NCBI GenBank assembly: GCA_013054445.1
Contig: JAAMPI010001274.1
Span: 1 to 16,657 of the forward strand
Direction: 5' to 3'
Length of the DNA: 16,657 nt
DNA from: Cudoniella acicularis
Taxonomy: Eukaryota > Ascomycota > Leotiomycetes > Helotiales > Helotiaceae
Within the stretch, counting starts at the first letter, position 1; every line of letters starts with the position of its first letter. The notes under the pieces are model-generated. The model saw only the letters and a list, made by a program, of their open reading frames with translations, searched no databases and was not told where the DNA came from. Positions 1 to 10,197 of this stretch are shown here, in pieces. Position numbers and translations under genes: made by a program.

Positions 1-131
1 AAGGATTCGAACCTCAGACCTCACCACACCCCCCTGTTCCTCGCCCCGAACTTCAAGCTAACTCAATAATCCAGAGTTAAAATCTATTCAAATTAACGCA
101 AATCAGTCTCTAATTATTAATTATTTTATTT

Positions 132-2097
132 CTAACCGCCCAAACATACTCGCTTCTCAAACACAACTCCTCTATCTAACCACCCTCTTTCTTCCCCNCC
201 ACCACCAACAAACCACCCATTAACAGCCACACACCAATCCCTCACATCACCCCTCGCCAAATCATCCACCTCCACCAACTGCGGCCACTTCCCCCCCTTC
301 TTTAATCTTCCCCCACACCTCCCCAAGCAGCTCCTTCTTCGCATACCTCGCCATATAAATAATACTATGCTGCCGAGTAGCCACATCCGTAACATCAGTC
401 CAGTACTGAGTAAGAGTCCACGTACTGCGGTGTGGGACCTCCGTTTTGACGGCTAGTTTGGAAAGTTGGTCGGGTGTTAGCTTGGAAGGCCAGCGGGTGG
501 AGGAGGAGGAACCGGTGTGTGGGAGGCGGTGGGAGGGGATGAATGCGCCGGTCCAGGGACCGGTCAATGGTATTTTAGGGGCGGTGGTTTTAGAGATGGC
601 GATGGTTTTAAAGATGGCGGAGGGGAAACTGGTTGTCGTAGTTTTGTTGTTTGGGAGAGACTCGTGGGAGAGCTCGTCAGAGAGGTTGACGGTCCACTAG
701 GAGATGGGGGAGTTAGTTTTTGCCTCCCTAGGAATGTCTCAGGATAAATTTCGCTGGATTAGGAAGGTTTCGGAAGGGTTCAGGAGAAAGGGTAGAGCAA
801 GGTGAGATGGGGAAGTGCAACAACAAAGGCCCCATCAACTTACTTTTGCAAATTCGGCTTCGGGGTAATCGCCAAAGCCGTTTTCCGTGTCGACTGGAGG
901 AATTTCACCCGGGTCGACATTGCTGACTATGAGTTTGACACCTTCAGGTGGGAAGGTTGTTTGAATTTCAGGTTGAAGACCCTCATCACGTTTCCGTGTG
1001 GAAGGAGAGGCTTTTCCCGGTAAAGGTGCACCATTCGGAATTATGACCACAACTGCGGATTTAGAGCCTGGAGTGATGAACGTGCTGAGGGGAACGGTGC
1101 TTAGATCCTTAGGGAGCTTGTCGGAGCTTGGAATCCAGAGGTCGTTAATTTGCGCGAGTTCCGCGTAGAGGACTTGCCATTCTTCGGGTGTGAGGGGCGC
1201 CCACCACTTATCGATGTTTGAATCGTGAGAGAGATCGAGGATGATGAGCTCGCCCGGGTGCTCTGAGGTGAAGCGGTTAATGTCGCTGATTATATGCTCG
1301 ATGGTTCGGCCGGTGCCGCCGACATGAGAGGAGTTGGGGGAGCCGGAGAAGTGGCCGGTGTACCAGAAGCCTTTATAGGAGACGGGACGGATGTCGAAGA
1401 AACGGGCGCCGTCGAGGAGTTGCGTGTAGACGTGTACGGATTGCGTTTGTGTGTTGTGAGAAACTCCAAACCAGGACCATGTTAGCTCTGAAGCACCAGC
1501 ATCGTGGCTGGCGGGAATGGCGATATCTCTCATTGTTTTGGAGCCGATGGTTGGGAGACTTGCTTGCATCCATGCTGTTGGTGGATTGGTTGATAGATAC
1601 GATTTTGGATCATCACCTGAGAGCATGAAGGAGACAGATCCATCGTGAATATAACCTAGCTTTAGAAAGGAATTCTTGGGGTTGTTGAGAGAAGAGAGGG
1701 TGTCGTGGTACTGAATTTCAATTCTCTTGCCTCCTCCGTTTTGTCGTGCTTGTAAGGTGAAGCGAGCGGGGGTTGGGCTATTCTCCAAAACGTAGGTAGC
1801 TTCGGCTGCACAGTCGCCCGAGTTCCCATGGTGATACCAATACTCGAAGTATTGTTGATGTGAAGAACCTACTTATTGTTAGCCTTTTGTCTCACTGAAC
1901 GTGGAAGAATTAGACTTACCTGCTGGAATTATGTCTGCAGGCTTCCAATCCATCTGATAGCTATGGGAATAGACAAGTGTCCAATTGTATGGAGTGCCAT
2001 TAATTAGAGAAACATAACCACCAGGGCCAGCCCACGCAATCTGCCCGCAGGCGGCGAGGAAGGCGACCAACTTGAAGACAGAAAGTTTGAATAACAT
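132..2097 (-). CDS. Secreted PI-PLC X-domain-like phosphodiesterase, 3 exons, C-terminal frame lesion
   Basis: Exons read on the minus strand are 2097-1920, 1868-844 and 696-132. Introns 1919-1869 (51 bases, branch GCTAAC) and 843-697 (147 bases, ACTAAC branch, CTAG acceptor) join in phase. Residues 1-23 form a signal peptide ending AWA. The X-domain residues are visible: His181-Asp182 in ASHDAG, Asp218 and Arg220 in FFDIRP, and His232 in YTGHFS. These match the bacterial PI-PLC catalytic His pair and Arg, so cleavage of a phosphoinositide or GPI-like substrate outside the cell is likely; the substrate is inferred. As written the frame ends at 262 (545 aa). The family-like C-terminal stretch WPQLVEVDD...DVRDWCVAVN lies in the next frame and stops at 132, which would give about 588 aa. 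The two frames meet at a run of seven C (plus strand, 291-297). One ambiguous base (N, 198) lies in the tail. The family call is firm; the tail is uncertain. Confidence 0.85.
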
Positions 2098-2200
2098 GTT
2101 GGTTGTGGATAAATCGATTGGGCGTGCTTAAGAGCTTCGGATGAAAGTAATCCTGAGGTGGCGGGACAGGTTATTTGAAAGCTTCAGATTCTTATGTCAT

Positions 2201-2206
2201 TATATA
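2201..2206 (-). promoter_or_regulatory. Possible TATA box of the phosphodiesterase gene
   Basis: On the minus strand the sequence reads GCTATATAATG about 105 bases upstream of the ATG at 2097. Position and sequence suit a fungal TATA element. No transcription start is known, so this is only a candidate. Confidence 0.35.
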
Positions 2207-3139
2207 GCAGAGAAAGTTCTTCGTGCACCAGAGAGGAAGGAAAGTGCCAAAAAGTGCCAAACACTGCTAACGTACTAAGAAGAATGCGTTGAGCATAAGA
2301 AACGGGTCCCAAATTTGATCCCAAAGTTTGATCGAATTGGTCTTAGCGATACCAGAATATGCATATTATAGAATGCTAATCTGGAAAGACATTGCAGTTT
2401 GGGTTAGCTGCCAACCCCAAAGTTCCCAAGCGTAACTGTAGCGCGCGGAAGCCACAATGGGAACCAGAGTTCCCATCAAGTTTGGCTTTAGGGTGTTGGC
2501 ACTTTCTGCAAGCACAAAGAGCACAAACGCAAATTTGGGAAAGGGCCAAAATATAGTAAAATACCGCAAAGGAAGATAGCTTGCTAAGATAAACGTTGAG
2601 GTGATGCCGATGATACAACTATATCCGGAACAGCATAATAATCAACCGGAGTACCAAAACAATGAATGTATTAAAAACTTGCCAGACTGAATCCAGCCTT
2701 TAGAGTCTTAAAGGTCACCTTCATTTCAATAGTGTGTTTTGTCTTTCACTGAAAAGCGCAAATATAGTTATCGCCTCGGGATAAGTGAATGCAACGCATT
2801 GCTATCAAAAAAGAAAAATGCACCTAAACCTGAATTGGGATATTTTGGCACCCGCAACACATAAGGTGTCCCAAGAAAACCAATAGCAACCTGTCTAATT
2901 TTTGGTTAAATCAAGGGGCGACATAAGACTAGCAAAGGAGGCTCTTCATGTGATTAAACTGTCACAACGTTGCAATTTGGCTGTGGAGATTGACATCTAC
3001 CTAGAAACATAAAAAAAATAAAAGCATGTTCCTCGGATTAAGTTTCGCACTTTGACTTTTACAAGCGTCAGCTGAAGTTACAAACAAGTGTCAGTCGTGA
3101 GCAGGTGACTTGGTTCAACTTTTTGCCTCACAGCGGTAG

Positions 3140-3161
3140 ACGTCGGCACCGGGCCCGACGT
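3140..3161. repeat. GC-rich inverted repeat
   Basis: ACGTCGG (3140-3146) and its exact complement CCGACGT (3155-3161) flank an eight-base GC-rich spacer. It is the most stable-looking dyad in this otherwise AT-leaning region. It could be a hairpin or a dimeric binding site; no function is known. Confidence 0.4.
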
Positions 3162-3490
3162 GCAACCTTATTATTAACAATTGGAAAAGTTAGGTTCAGG
3201 TACTGAAGCATACTTTAGCAGCCTGCAGGCACCGAAATCGAGTCAGTCACTGTCAGTAGCAAATTGCTTCTTTCTGCGGGTTGCAGAGACTGATCTTCCA
3301 GAGGCCGTACTCTATACGTACCAGTATTTTTGATGCATGGGACTTTTCCCCACAAAATGAACAGGATCTGCAGGGAAATAATGGGCATTTCGACGATCTC
3401 AAACGAATCTGAATAAGGGAATTGCAGCAGTAGCAGTGAGGGAATTTCATCCTAAGAGCTAGAATCGAATGCGCGTAGAGCTTAGCAGGA

Positions 3491-3519
3491 ACCGGCTACT
3501 ACCGGCTACTACTGGCTTA
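3491..3519. repeat. Short tandem repeat, 10-base unit
   Basis: Two exact copies of ACCGGCTACT (3491-3500, 3501-3510) are followed by a diverged partial copy starting ACTGGCTTA. It is a small minisatellite-like duplication. Confidence 0.6.
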
Positions 3520-3984
3520 TAATGCTCCGCCATCGAGAAAATATGCTGGCTGGTCATTCGCATGAAACTTGATCATGCTCAATGCTCGATATCCACGCTT
3601 GAGGACACTAGATCATCAACCTTTGCCAATGTGTAGTTGCATCCTTTTCAGCCCAACTTCCAAGCTACGAAGCCCAAAGAGCAAGCGAGAAGCACTGCTC
3701 AAGGCACGGAGGAAGTGTTAGTACTTCGTAACCAAGCTCAGAGCCAATTGCGGCCCACACAGCTTCAGTCGTAATCGTCGAGACAAATGATGTTAAAATA
3801 AATGTTTGCCGAGTGGAATGAAAAATGCTCCACGGTGGTGTCGTCTGTTCAAACAAAGATGAAGTTATCTGAAGCCTTGGGCCCGGAGGTATGTCAATTT
3901 AGGGGAAGGTGGCTAATCAGAAGCTTGGTGGCCGTGCGTGGCGGGGCTCGGAGGTTTTCGCTGCAAATCATTGCCCATGAGTGG

Positions 3985-4039
3985 CTGAAGCTTGAAGCTT
4001 GAAGGTTAGAGGTACAGAGGTGCAGAGGACCAGAGGTGT
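3985..4039. repeat. Two adjacent short tandem repeats
   Basis: CTGAAG is followed by two exact CTTGAAG units (to 4004). From 4008 to 4039 come four 8-base units of the form AGAGGNNN (AGAGGTAC, AGAGGTGC, AGAGGACC, AGAGGTGT). The pattern is typical of slippage-derived sequence in non-coding DNA. Confidence 0.6.
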
Positions 4040-4690
4040 TGACTTGTTACGCCTTGGAAACAGTTGCGAGTGGCTTTCTTGCGAGTCATCAATAATACTC
4101 GAAATAATAATGGCGTAGACTTTTTCGGAGGAGATGGTAGATCAGTGGTTCTGCTTATAGATGCTTTTGTGAGCCGAGGAACTGTTAGATTACAACGTCC
4201 GGATGTACTGTACCGTACTTACACATGGTATTGACAGAAGAAGCGGGGACTCTGGGGAGTTCCGTTGAAGCCATGCTGGCTACAAGTGGGCATTGTGGAT
4301 TTGATCTGAACAGTGCCAAGCAAATCGTTCTAGAAGATTCGGAAGGGGTCGACTAGGAAAAAGGTTCAAAGTCTAAAAGTAAGCTAGATGCGAGTGGTAG
4401 GCGGCCACAGTTGTTCCAGCAATAATACCAGGTGTTTGGGCAGCACCCGCATGTCTCACGCCCCGCAAGGGAAAATCTTTTTTGCCCATGCGGCATTCAA
4501 GGAGCCGGGATTCAGGAGTTAGCACCGTCCAGCAGTCGACTAAACTTGTGAAGGCTTCATCAGCCGTACAGGCGACAGATGGCATTGGGAATATCGGCAT
4601 CGAGCTTTCCAGGATCGTCTATGAGTCCAGCCTCAAGCAGCCGAGGATCTCAGATCTAAGCCCAAGACCAGGTGCTGAGGTGCCATGCTG

Positions 4691-4710
4691 CATAGTCTGC
4701 ATAGTCTGCA
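4691..4710. repeat. Short tandem repeat, 9-base unit
   Basis: Two exact copies of CATAGTCTG (4691-4699, 4700-4708), followed by the start of a third. There is no sign of function. Confidence 0.6.
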
Positions 4711-5780
4711 TGTTAAAACCCAAATCGGCGCCACGACGTTAACGGGAGGGTGTGGAGTTGAGGCTCCTCTGCCCGCTGGCAATTGAAACCCGAAAGAGGG
4801 TCGACGTTGATAGTGAATCGTGGTAGTGATAGTAACAATCCTGGGGCGTTGGTGTGCCGAAAACAGGCAGATGAGCTAGTCGGAGTTGCGCCGAGAAACG
4901 CTGCACTTGAGCCTGAACAGATCTTGGCTGCGAATATCTGGCGCTACAGCTGCCAAACCTGCCGCCCAGCCCAGGCTACTGTGGCTAATATACAGGCTGC
5001 TGTAATGGTTCTCCCGTGCCCCAGTGCTTCAGTGTTCTTCTCGACAAGTCATCGTCGCTGTCCAAGACCTCTAGTATGACTCGGAAGCTACAAGACATCC
5101 ATCCAGATTCCATAATCCAACCCTTGGCGCAGGTGCTCGAGAGGACCATTGCATCGAGACACACTGAAGTTGAATCCAGTACGCTGTACGAAGTACTACT
5201 GAGCTCCACGTCCGAGGTACCTCTCGCCTCTGACTCAATACCGTGGTGATGACCAGAGAAATGACACCGCACAGGATCCACGCAGTCGTTACCTAGGTCC
5301 TAGTTACAGTACCTCGCACCTCCAGCGCGGCTGTCATCCCCACACATCCACATCGCAAGGAGTGCGCTTTGAACACTATTCCGTAACCTCAAGCCACTTC
5401 TCGCCGGTACATCAATTTGCAAGTGAGTGGCCAATTTTCGCCGTTGAAACTCCAGTTACAGTTCATGGATGTGGCTCCGCTTGAACAAACCTCAGCCAAA
5501 AGAAAACAAATAAGAGGCGTTCCCTCAGCCCGCTGCATTCTCCAACTTGGCTGCCCACTCGCTTCCGAGCTCTGCACGCGTATCCTATCGTCGTTCCACC
5601 TTGCATTTGCAGCTCTTTGTCATCCATACATATACCCTTAGACCGCCTTCCGATTATTCCTCTCTTCTTCCCCGCAATGTCCCTCATCTTTGATTCAGAC
5701 CTTCCCATTTTGTCTTTCCAGTACAATAGCCCCCCCATCTTTTTTTTACCCACAGCTCTGCTATCTTATCGTCGATCAGT

Positions 5781-6083
5781 ATGGGTGGTAACAATGGAGG
5801 TACAAGACAGCGCCCGTCCCACGGGACCACGACCGTCACACAAGCACTCGAAATTGCTCGGGATAGCGAGGAAGGTGCCCAGGACCCAGCCATTGTCAAC
5901 ATTCTCGAGACTGCCGTGTCAGCCATCTGGGTTAAGATTCAAGCGCAACCTACCTCTTATGTGATGACGAGGAACGAATTTGCCGTCTTCAATTACTTCC
6001 AACGCCGTTTCGAAGGCCAAGAGGTAGCCACTGCCGCAAAGAAACGGTATTGGGATCATTTAGAAGCTACCAACGGCGCATAA
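5781..6083 (+). CDS. Small conserved-looking fungal protein, function unknown
   Basis: A single exon encodes 100 aa, starting at ATG 5781 after a pyrimidine-rich leader and ending TAA. Residues 1-19 are Gly/Asn/Thr/Arg-rich and probably disordered. Residues 36-93 look folded and mainly helical, with ILETAVSAIWVKIQAQP followed by SYVMTRNEFAVFNYF and a basic end KKRYWD. The MTR(N/D)EFAVFNYF core resembles small uncharacterised proteins I associate with filamentous fungi; this is from memory, not a search. No signal peptide, membrane segment or catalytic motif is visible. Only 120 bases separate its stop from the next gene's ATG on the same strand, so the two may share transcription signals. A different-frame ATG at 5677 opens a frame that overlaps this gene. 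Confidence 0.7.
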   Translation: MGGNNGGTRQRPSHGTTTVTQALEIARDSEEGAQDPAIVNILETAVSAIWVKIQAQPTSYVMTRNEFAVFNYFQRRFEGQEVATAAKKRYWDHLEATNGA

Positions 6084-6203
6084 TTAAATATCGTCAAGTA
6101 GCATCTCGGAAGTGTCAAGAGTTTTCGGACGTCTCTTTCCAGTACAGCAAATATACGAATCATTTATTCCACTTTTATCATCTCCGGGACGGAACTTGCG
6201 AAA

Positions 6204-8450
6204 ATGGACGACTTTGGTGAACCCAAGGACTCCGGCCGTGAGGGAAAAGGGAAAGGGACAATGCCACCGCTGTCAAGTAGAAAGGATGCAATCTCGAAGA
6301 AAGAGCTCTGGAGCTTAGAAATGGGCGAAACAAAACCTGGACAAAATAGTTCCGGGCTCAGCTGGCCAAAGCTGCTTCTTCTTACCTTTATCGGGTGTTG
6401 TGTTGCTGTCATCTGGCTCTTCGGTGACTATTCTGCATCTGAGTATGATGATGCGGTTGAAATACCATCGGGAAAATACAATCTGGTCAAGGATGCTGTT
6501 CCAGTAGCACGCGCGACCTCATCAACCCCAGTGCTGGAATGCTTCCAGGTTTACCAACCCGTTCTGTTCCCGTCTGGAGCAGTTGACTCAACAATTTCGG
6601 GGGATGGAACAGATGATACGACCACTATTGCCTCTACGGAAGCCGCGAGCAGTTGCGAGGTTTTATTAATGGAACACTCCTTCGGCTTTTCCTATGGCAT
6701 TCCATTTGTTGGTAACTTTGCCAAGACTCTTGCATTTGGCCCCGACTAACAATAATTCAGGAAACTATACTCCTCCGAAGTGCAAGTTTAACCGCGTAGT
6801 CATGAACTTTACTGTCACATCAAAGGGTCGCCAATACGATAGACTTGCAATCATGTACTTCAATGACACTGAGGTTTGGCGGACTTCTACTGCTGAGCCG
6901 ACTGCAAATGGTATTCGATGGGAGTATGTTAAAGACATGACGGAGTATCTCTATTTCTGGAACTCACCTCAAACCCTCATATTCGATCTTGGAAATCTCG
7001 TAAACGATATATATACAGGTTCTTTCAACACAACCCTTACTGTGACATTCTTTACCAGCGAGGAGACTGTCGAACCTGCATCATTGATCATCCCAATTTC
7101 GGCACGAAAAGGATCCACAAACTCTCCCAGTATATTTACATTGCCATCAGACAATGCGACCAATACTATAAGCTTTCCTCGAAATGCCAATCGTGCTGTC
7201 TTCTCGGTTTCTGCTTGTGGTCAAGCAACAGAAGAATTTTGGTGGTCTAATTCCCTACAATCAGACATCAATGCCTTCATTCCCGTCGATGGAGTTCTAT
7301 ACGGCTATTCCCCTTTTCGTGAAGTCCAAGTCTTGATCGATGGCCAGCTAGCAGGTGTTCAATGGCCATTTCCGGTAATTTTCACTGGAGGTGTCGTTCC
7401 TGGTCTCTGGCGTCCAATCGTGGGCATCGATGCCTTCGATCTGCGAGAACACGAAATAGACATCACGCCCTGGCTTCCTGTTCTCTGCGATGGCAGACAA
7501 CACAGTTTTGAGATAAGAGTTGCCGGAATCGTCGACGATGGCAAAACAAGCGGAACCCTCACAGAGACGGTCGGCAGTTCCTGGTACGTTACCGGGAAAA
7601 TATTCGTCTGGCAAGACTCCGCCAATTCCATCACTACTGGCCGAACACCCACTATTCTCCTTCCAGCTCCTGTAATCACGCTCTCGCAAAAACTCACACA
7701 AAACTCCACCGGCGCGAACGAGACCCTCGAATACACCACCAACGTCCAGCGCCAACTCTCCATCTCCTCCCTCCTCACCACCCAAAGCGGAACAGACTAG
7801 TAACCTGGACCCAAACCCTCTCGACCACTAACTATGGCCTCTACACCGACTTCGGCGCCGTCCAGCAAAATAACCAATCCACCATCGGCACCGACCAATC
7901 CACGGGAGGAATCCCCTACTCAACATCCTACTCTTACCCCCTCTACGCAAACACAACCTATCTCGTCCAACCCTCAGGGAACTTCACCATCGACGCCTCC
8001 GTCATCCGCGGCCTTGACCTCACCGTCTCCGGCACTCCCGTCTTCCCCTCCGGTCTCCAACCCTTCACCCTCATCCCCTCAACCTCCTCCCTCGCCTCCT
8101 CTTTCTCTGGCACAGCACTGCACACCACTCAAAACGGCACAGCTCACTATTTCGGCTCTCCCTCCGCAGGAACGAGTTCCGGATTCGGGAGCACCAGTCA
8201 GGATTTCAGTTTTTGGGGATTAGGGACCGGAGAGAGGGAGTTGTATGGCAGGAGTGTGGAGGCTGTGAATGGGAGTGTGGTGAAAGATAGTGAGAGTTTG
8301 GTTGGGGTGCAGGTTGGGAGTTATGGGGTTGATGTTGGGGAGATACCGAAAGTGCAGGTGGTGGTTGGTGGGGTGGTTAGTCCGAAGGAGGCGATTGGGA
8401 GGGGGTATGGAGAGCCTAAGGAGTTGCTTGTTCAAGGTAGTGGAAGCTAA
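6204..8450 (+). CDS. Membrane-anchored PNGase A-like amidase, frame broken near 7797
   Basis: Exons are 6204-6711 and 6761-8450. The 49-base intron has donor GTAACT, branch GACTAAC and acceptor TTCAG, and joins PFVG to NYTPPKC in phase. A Lys/Gly-rich cytosolic tail (1-54) precedes one hydrophobic anchor (about 55-74), suggesting a type II protein facing the secretory lumen. The body has the hallmarks of the peptide-N4-(N-acetyl-beta-glucosaminyl)asparagine amidase A family: the LECFQVYQPVLFP start, CEVLLMEHSFGFSYG, DRLAIMYFNDTEVWRTSTAEPT, and GLWRPIVGIDAFDL. That family removes N-glycans from glycopeptides or glycoproteins. The frame ends at TAG 7798 (515 aa), directly followed by TAA. The expected C-terminal half (VTWTQTLS...) continues in the -1 frame from 7800 to TAA 8448 (216 codons, no stop), so one base appears to be missing. 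Whether that is a sequencing error or a true mutation cannot be told from this copy. Confidence 0.87.
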
Positions 8451-9264
8451 GCTAGCTTGTCACTGTTGTTGTCTTTCTAGCCCTCTTCTTTTCTCCCCCT
8501 TGCCCTGGGTGGAGATTCATCTCGCTTGGGTGCTGCTTCATAGGATACCATTCTTATCATTCTCTCCCTCTGCCACAAGAGGATCATTTTCACCGAGGCA
8601 TATTTAGGGCCATTTTTATCGTTCATGGACGGAAAGAAATAGGGGCTTTTGTTTTGCAGACGTATATACAGCATCGATTTTAAACGTACATATATAATTC
8701 AAGTTTCAGAACCATTGATCTATTCATTTTGCTTTTCTAAATGTGCTGCTCTGGTTATTCGGTAAACCGAACAAGTTCTTCCTCTCTTGCATTGCACATT
8801 CATTCATTAATAACAGTCAAGCAATCAGAGAGGTACACTAAGGTAAGACAGTCCCCCCCTCCCGGCTAGCTCTTAACCCGCTTGATTCGAAGCGTCTCTC
8901 CCCTCCTTTCACCCCATCTCCTCGTATTCCCAACCTCTCACCAACGAAGCAAACAAGCAAGCAAGCACAAAGCTAAAACCCCAACCTTTTTTAGCTTCAC
9001 TCAATTAACGAATTTAACGTGATATAAAAGGTACATGTTAATTCTTCAATTTCTCACCCTAATTACATCGTAAATTCCCACTCAGAGGTATTAATAAGAA
9101 GTTCCTTCCTATACATCGTCACCCAGCTAATTCACAACACTCACTTGCTCATAACACCCATTTTCAACCCGCCGAAGTGATTTCCACCACTTCATTTCGA
9201 GATTTTTGATTTCCTTAGGGGTGCTTGGACACTAGTACTTATAAGGCCTGTTAATGGAGCTCCG

Positions 9265-9400
9265 CTTTTTTATAGTATTATATCATTTCACATTATACTA
9301 AATCTTGATATAATATAAAATCATAAATAACTAACTTACTTATATATTGACTCTATAGTATTCTAGAAATATAAATTACTGACTAGTTTGTAATAAAAAT
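9265..9400. other. AT-rich island
   Basis: Only 10 of 60 bases are G or C in 9301-9360, and the flanks of that block are nearly as poor, while nearby DNA is close to balanced. TA steps are frequent. It could be a relic of a repeat degraded by repeat-induced point mutation or simply an AT-rich spacer. No coding capacity, terminal repeats or target duplications were seen. Confidence 0.5.
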
Positions 9401-9693
9401 AATGATTCTCGCACTTCTGTAGAAGGGGCTTTGTAGTCTTGGCTTTTTAAATGAAATACTCGGTCCGGTTTTTCGTGAGGGCCGTGGAAATTATTAAAGG
9501 CTAGCTAGGGTACTCACAGTAGGGCAGCAGTCCGTAGATATCGCAGTAATTGGTCCCTTTTCGTGTCCTTTGGTAATGTTTCGCTTCTGTGAGGTATTCT
9601 TACTACCCTATATAAGTTGGATATCGAGTGCGGCCCCCAGCAAAAACCCAGCCGAGTAAATTGATTCTTAAGGTTGAAAATATTTATGTTGGC

Positions 9694-9714
9694 GACTTCA
9701 GACTTCAGACTTCA
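9694..9714. repeat. Three exact tandem copies of GACTTCA
   Basis: GACTTCA occurs at 9694-9700, 9701-9707 and 9708-9714. Related AAGCTTGAGCTTGAG repetition lies just downstream. This is slippage-type sequence with no visible function. Confidence 0.7.
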
Positions 9715-10110
9715 ATCTCAAGTCAACGTCGAAGTTAAGCTTGAGCTTGAGACTGACTGATTGCGACTTACTACTAGCTCTTCCAAAATTAGAACGATTA
9801 TGATTACGTGAGTGGTACTTTTCGAAGGAGAGGCAAGTGATTTGGTTGGTTGTATGAGAAGTGCTTGGAACCTGACGGGTTTATAGATCTGAGTGTTAAA
9901 AGGGGAGCAGTTGGGTACTTGCAAGATTATCTCGGATTTGTAAAATGGGGTAAGTTTTTTGGGAGGGAGAGAAGGTGGGTTCTGTGGACTGGTGATTGTG
10001 AGAGGGATAGATGGCTGGGTATGAATAGATGGATGGTTTTGGGAATTTGTGTTTTGAAAAAAGGGTTGGAGAAGTTGGATGGTGTTGCTGTAACAGCTAA
10101 GGGTTGCTAG

Positions 10111-10197
10111 TCTTGCGAGAAGAGTGTTCTAGTTGTGCATGCATCCGTGTTGTGTGCAAGTCTTTCCATGCCCTATACTCGCAAGATCACTGTGATC
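10111..10197. repeat. Inverted repeats in the rps23 3' flank
   Basis: TCTTGCGAG (10111-10119) is exactly complementary to CTCGCAAGA (10178-10186), closing a 58-base interval. Overlapping its right arm is a second perfect dyad, GATCAC-T-GTGATC (10185-10197). Both lie about 190-275 bases beyond the rps23 stop codon. They may form RNA structure in a long 3' UTR or a separate small RNA; neither snoRNA boxes nor a tRNA cloverleaf could be recognised. Confidence 0.45.

Larger units (their letters stand above)
2208..5780. other. Gene-poor intergenic region
   Basis: About 3.6 kb in which no reading frame on either strand shows a recognisable family, signal peptide or set of matching splice sites. 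Short frames of 60-100 codons near 2370-2620, 3250-3450, 4480-5280 and 5390-5750 overlap each other on both strands and look random. The region holds three short tandem repeats, a GC-rich inverted repeat (3140-3161) and, at its right end, a pyrimidine-rich stretch (5640-5780) that is probably the promoter and leader of the next gene. A decayed mobile element or a non-coding RNA cannot be excluded. Confidence 0.6.

Noticed and set aside
1..60. Possible tRNA at the left edge, minus strand: GGTTCGAATCC at 13-3 is a perfect B-box / T-loop sequence
   Set aside because: No matching D-arm, anticodon stem or A-box could be found upstream on the minus strand, and the acceptor end would lie outside the window. 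A chance B-box or a tRNA relic remains possible.
4482..5281. Several overlapping frames of 77-98 codons on both strands
   Set aside because: They overlap in competing frames, have no domain-like sequence, and no splice sites were found that would join them into a plausible protein.
7348..7785. Two long minus-strand frames of 140-145 codons
   Set aside because: Both are antisense shadows of the PNGase A-like coding sequence, which has strong family motifs on the plus strand.
7744..7800. Reading the PNGase A-like frame break as an intron (GTCCAG...ACTAG, 57 bases)
   Set aside because: The donor is poor, there is no branch site, and it would remove a stretch (QRQLSISSLLTTQSG) that looks conserved in the family. 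A one-base lesion fits better.
7790..7803. Programmed -1 ribosomal frameshift at the PNGase A-like break
   Set aside because: The sequence AACAGACTAG has no X XXY YYZ slippery pattern, and no strong downstream structure was evident.
9850..10110. 86-codon ATG-started frame on the plus strand
   Set aside because: Low-complexity G-rich sequence giving Gly/Trp/Arg-rich peptide with no recognisable domain; it lies beyond the 3' end of rps23 and antisense to it.
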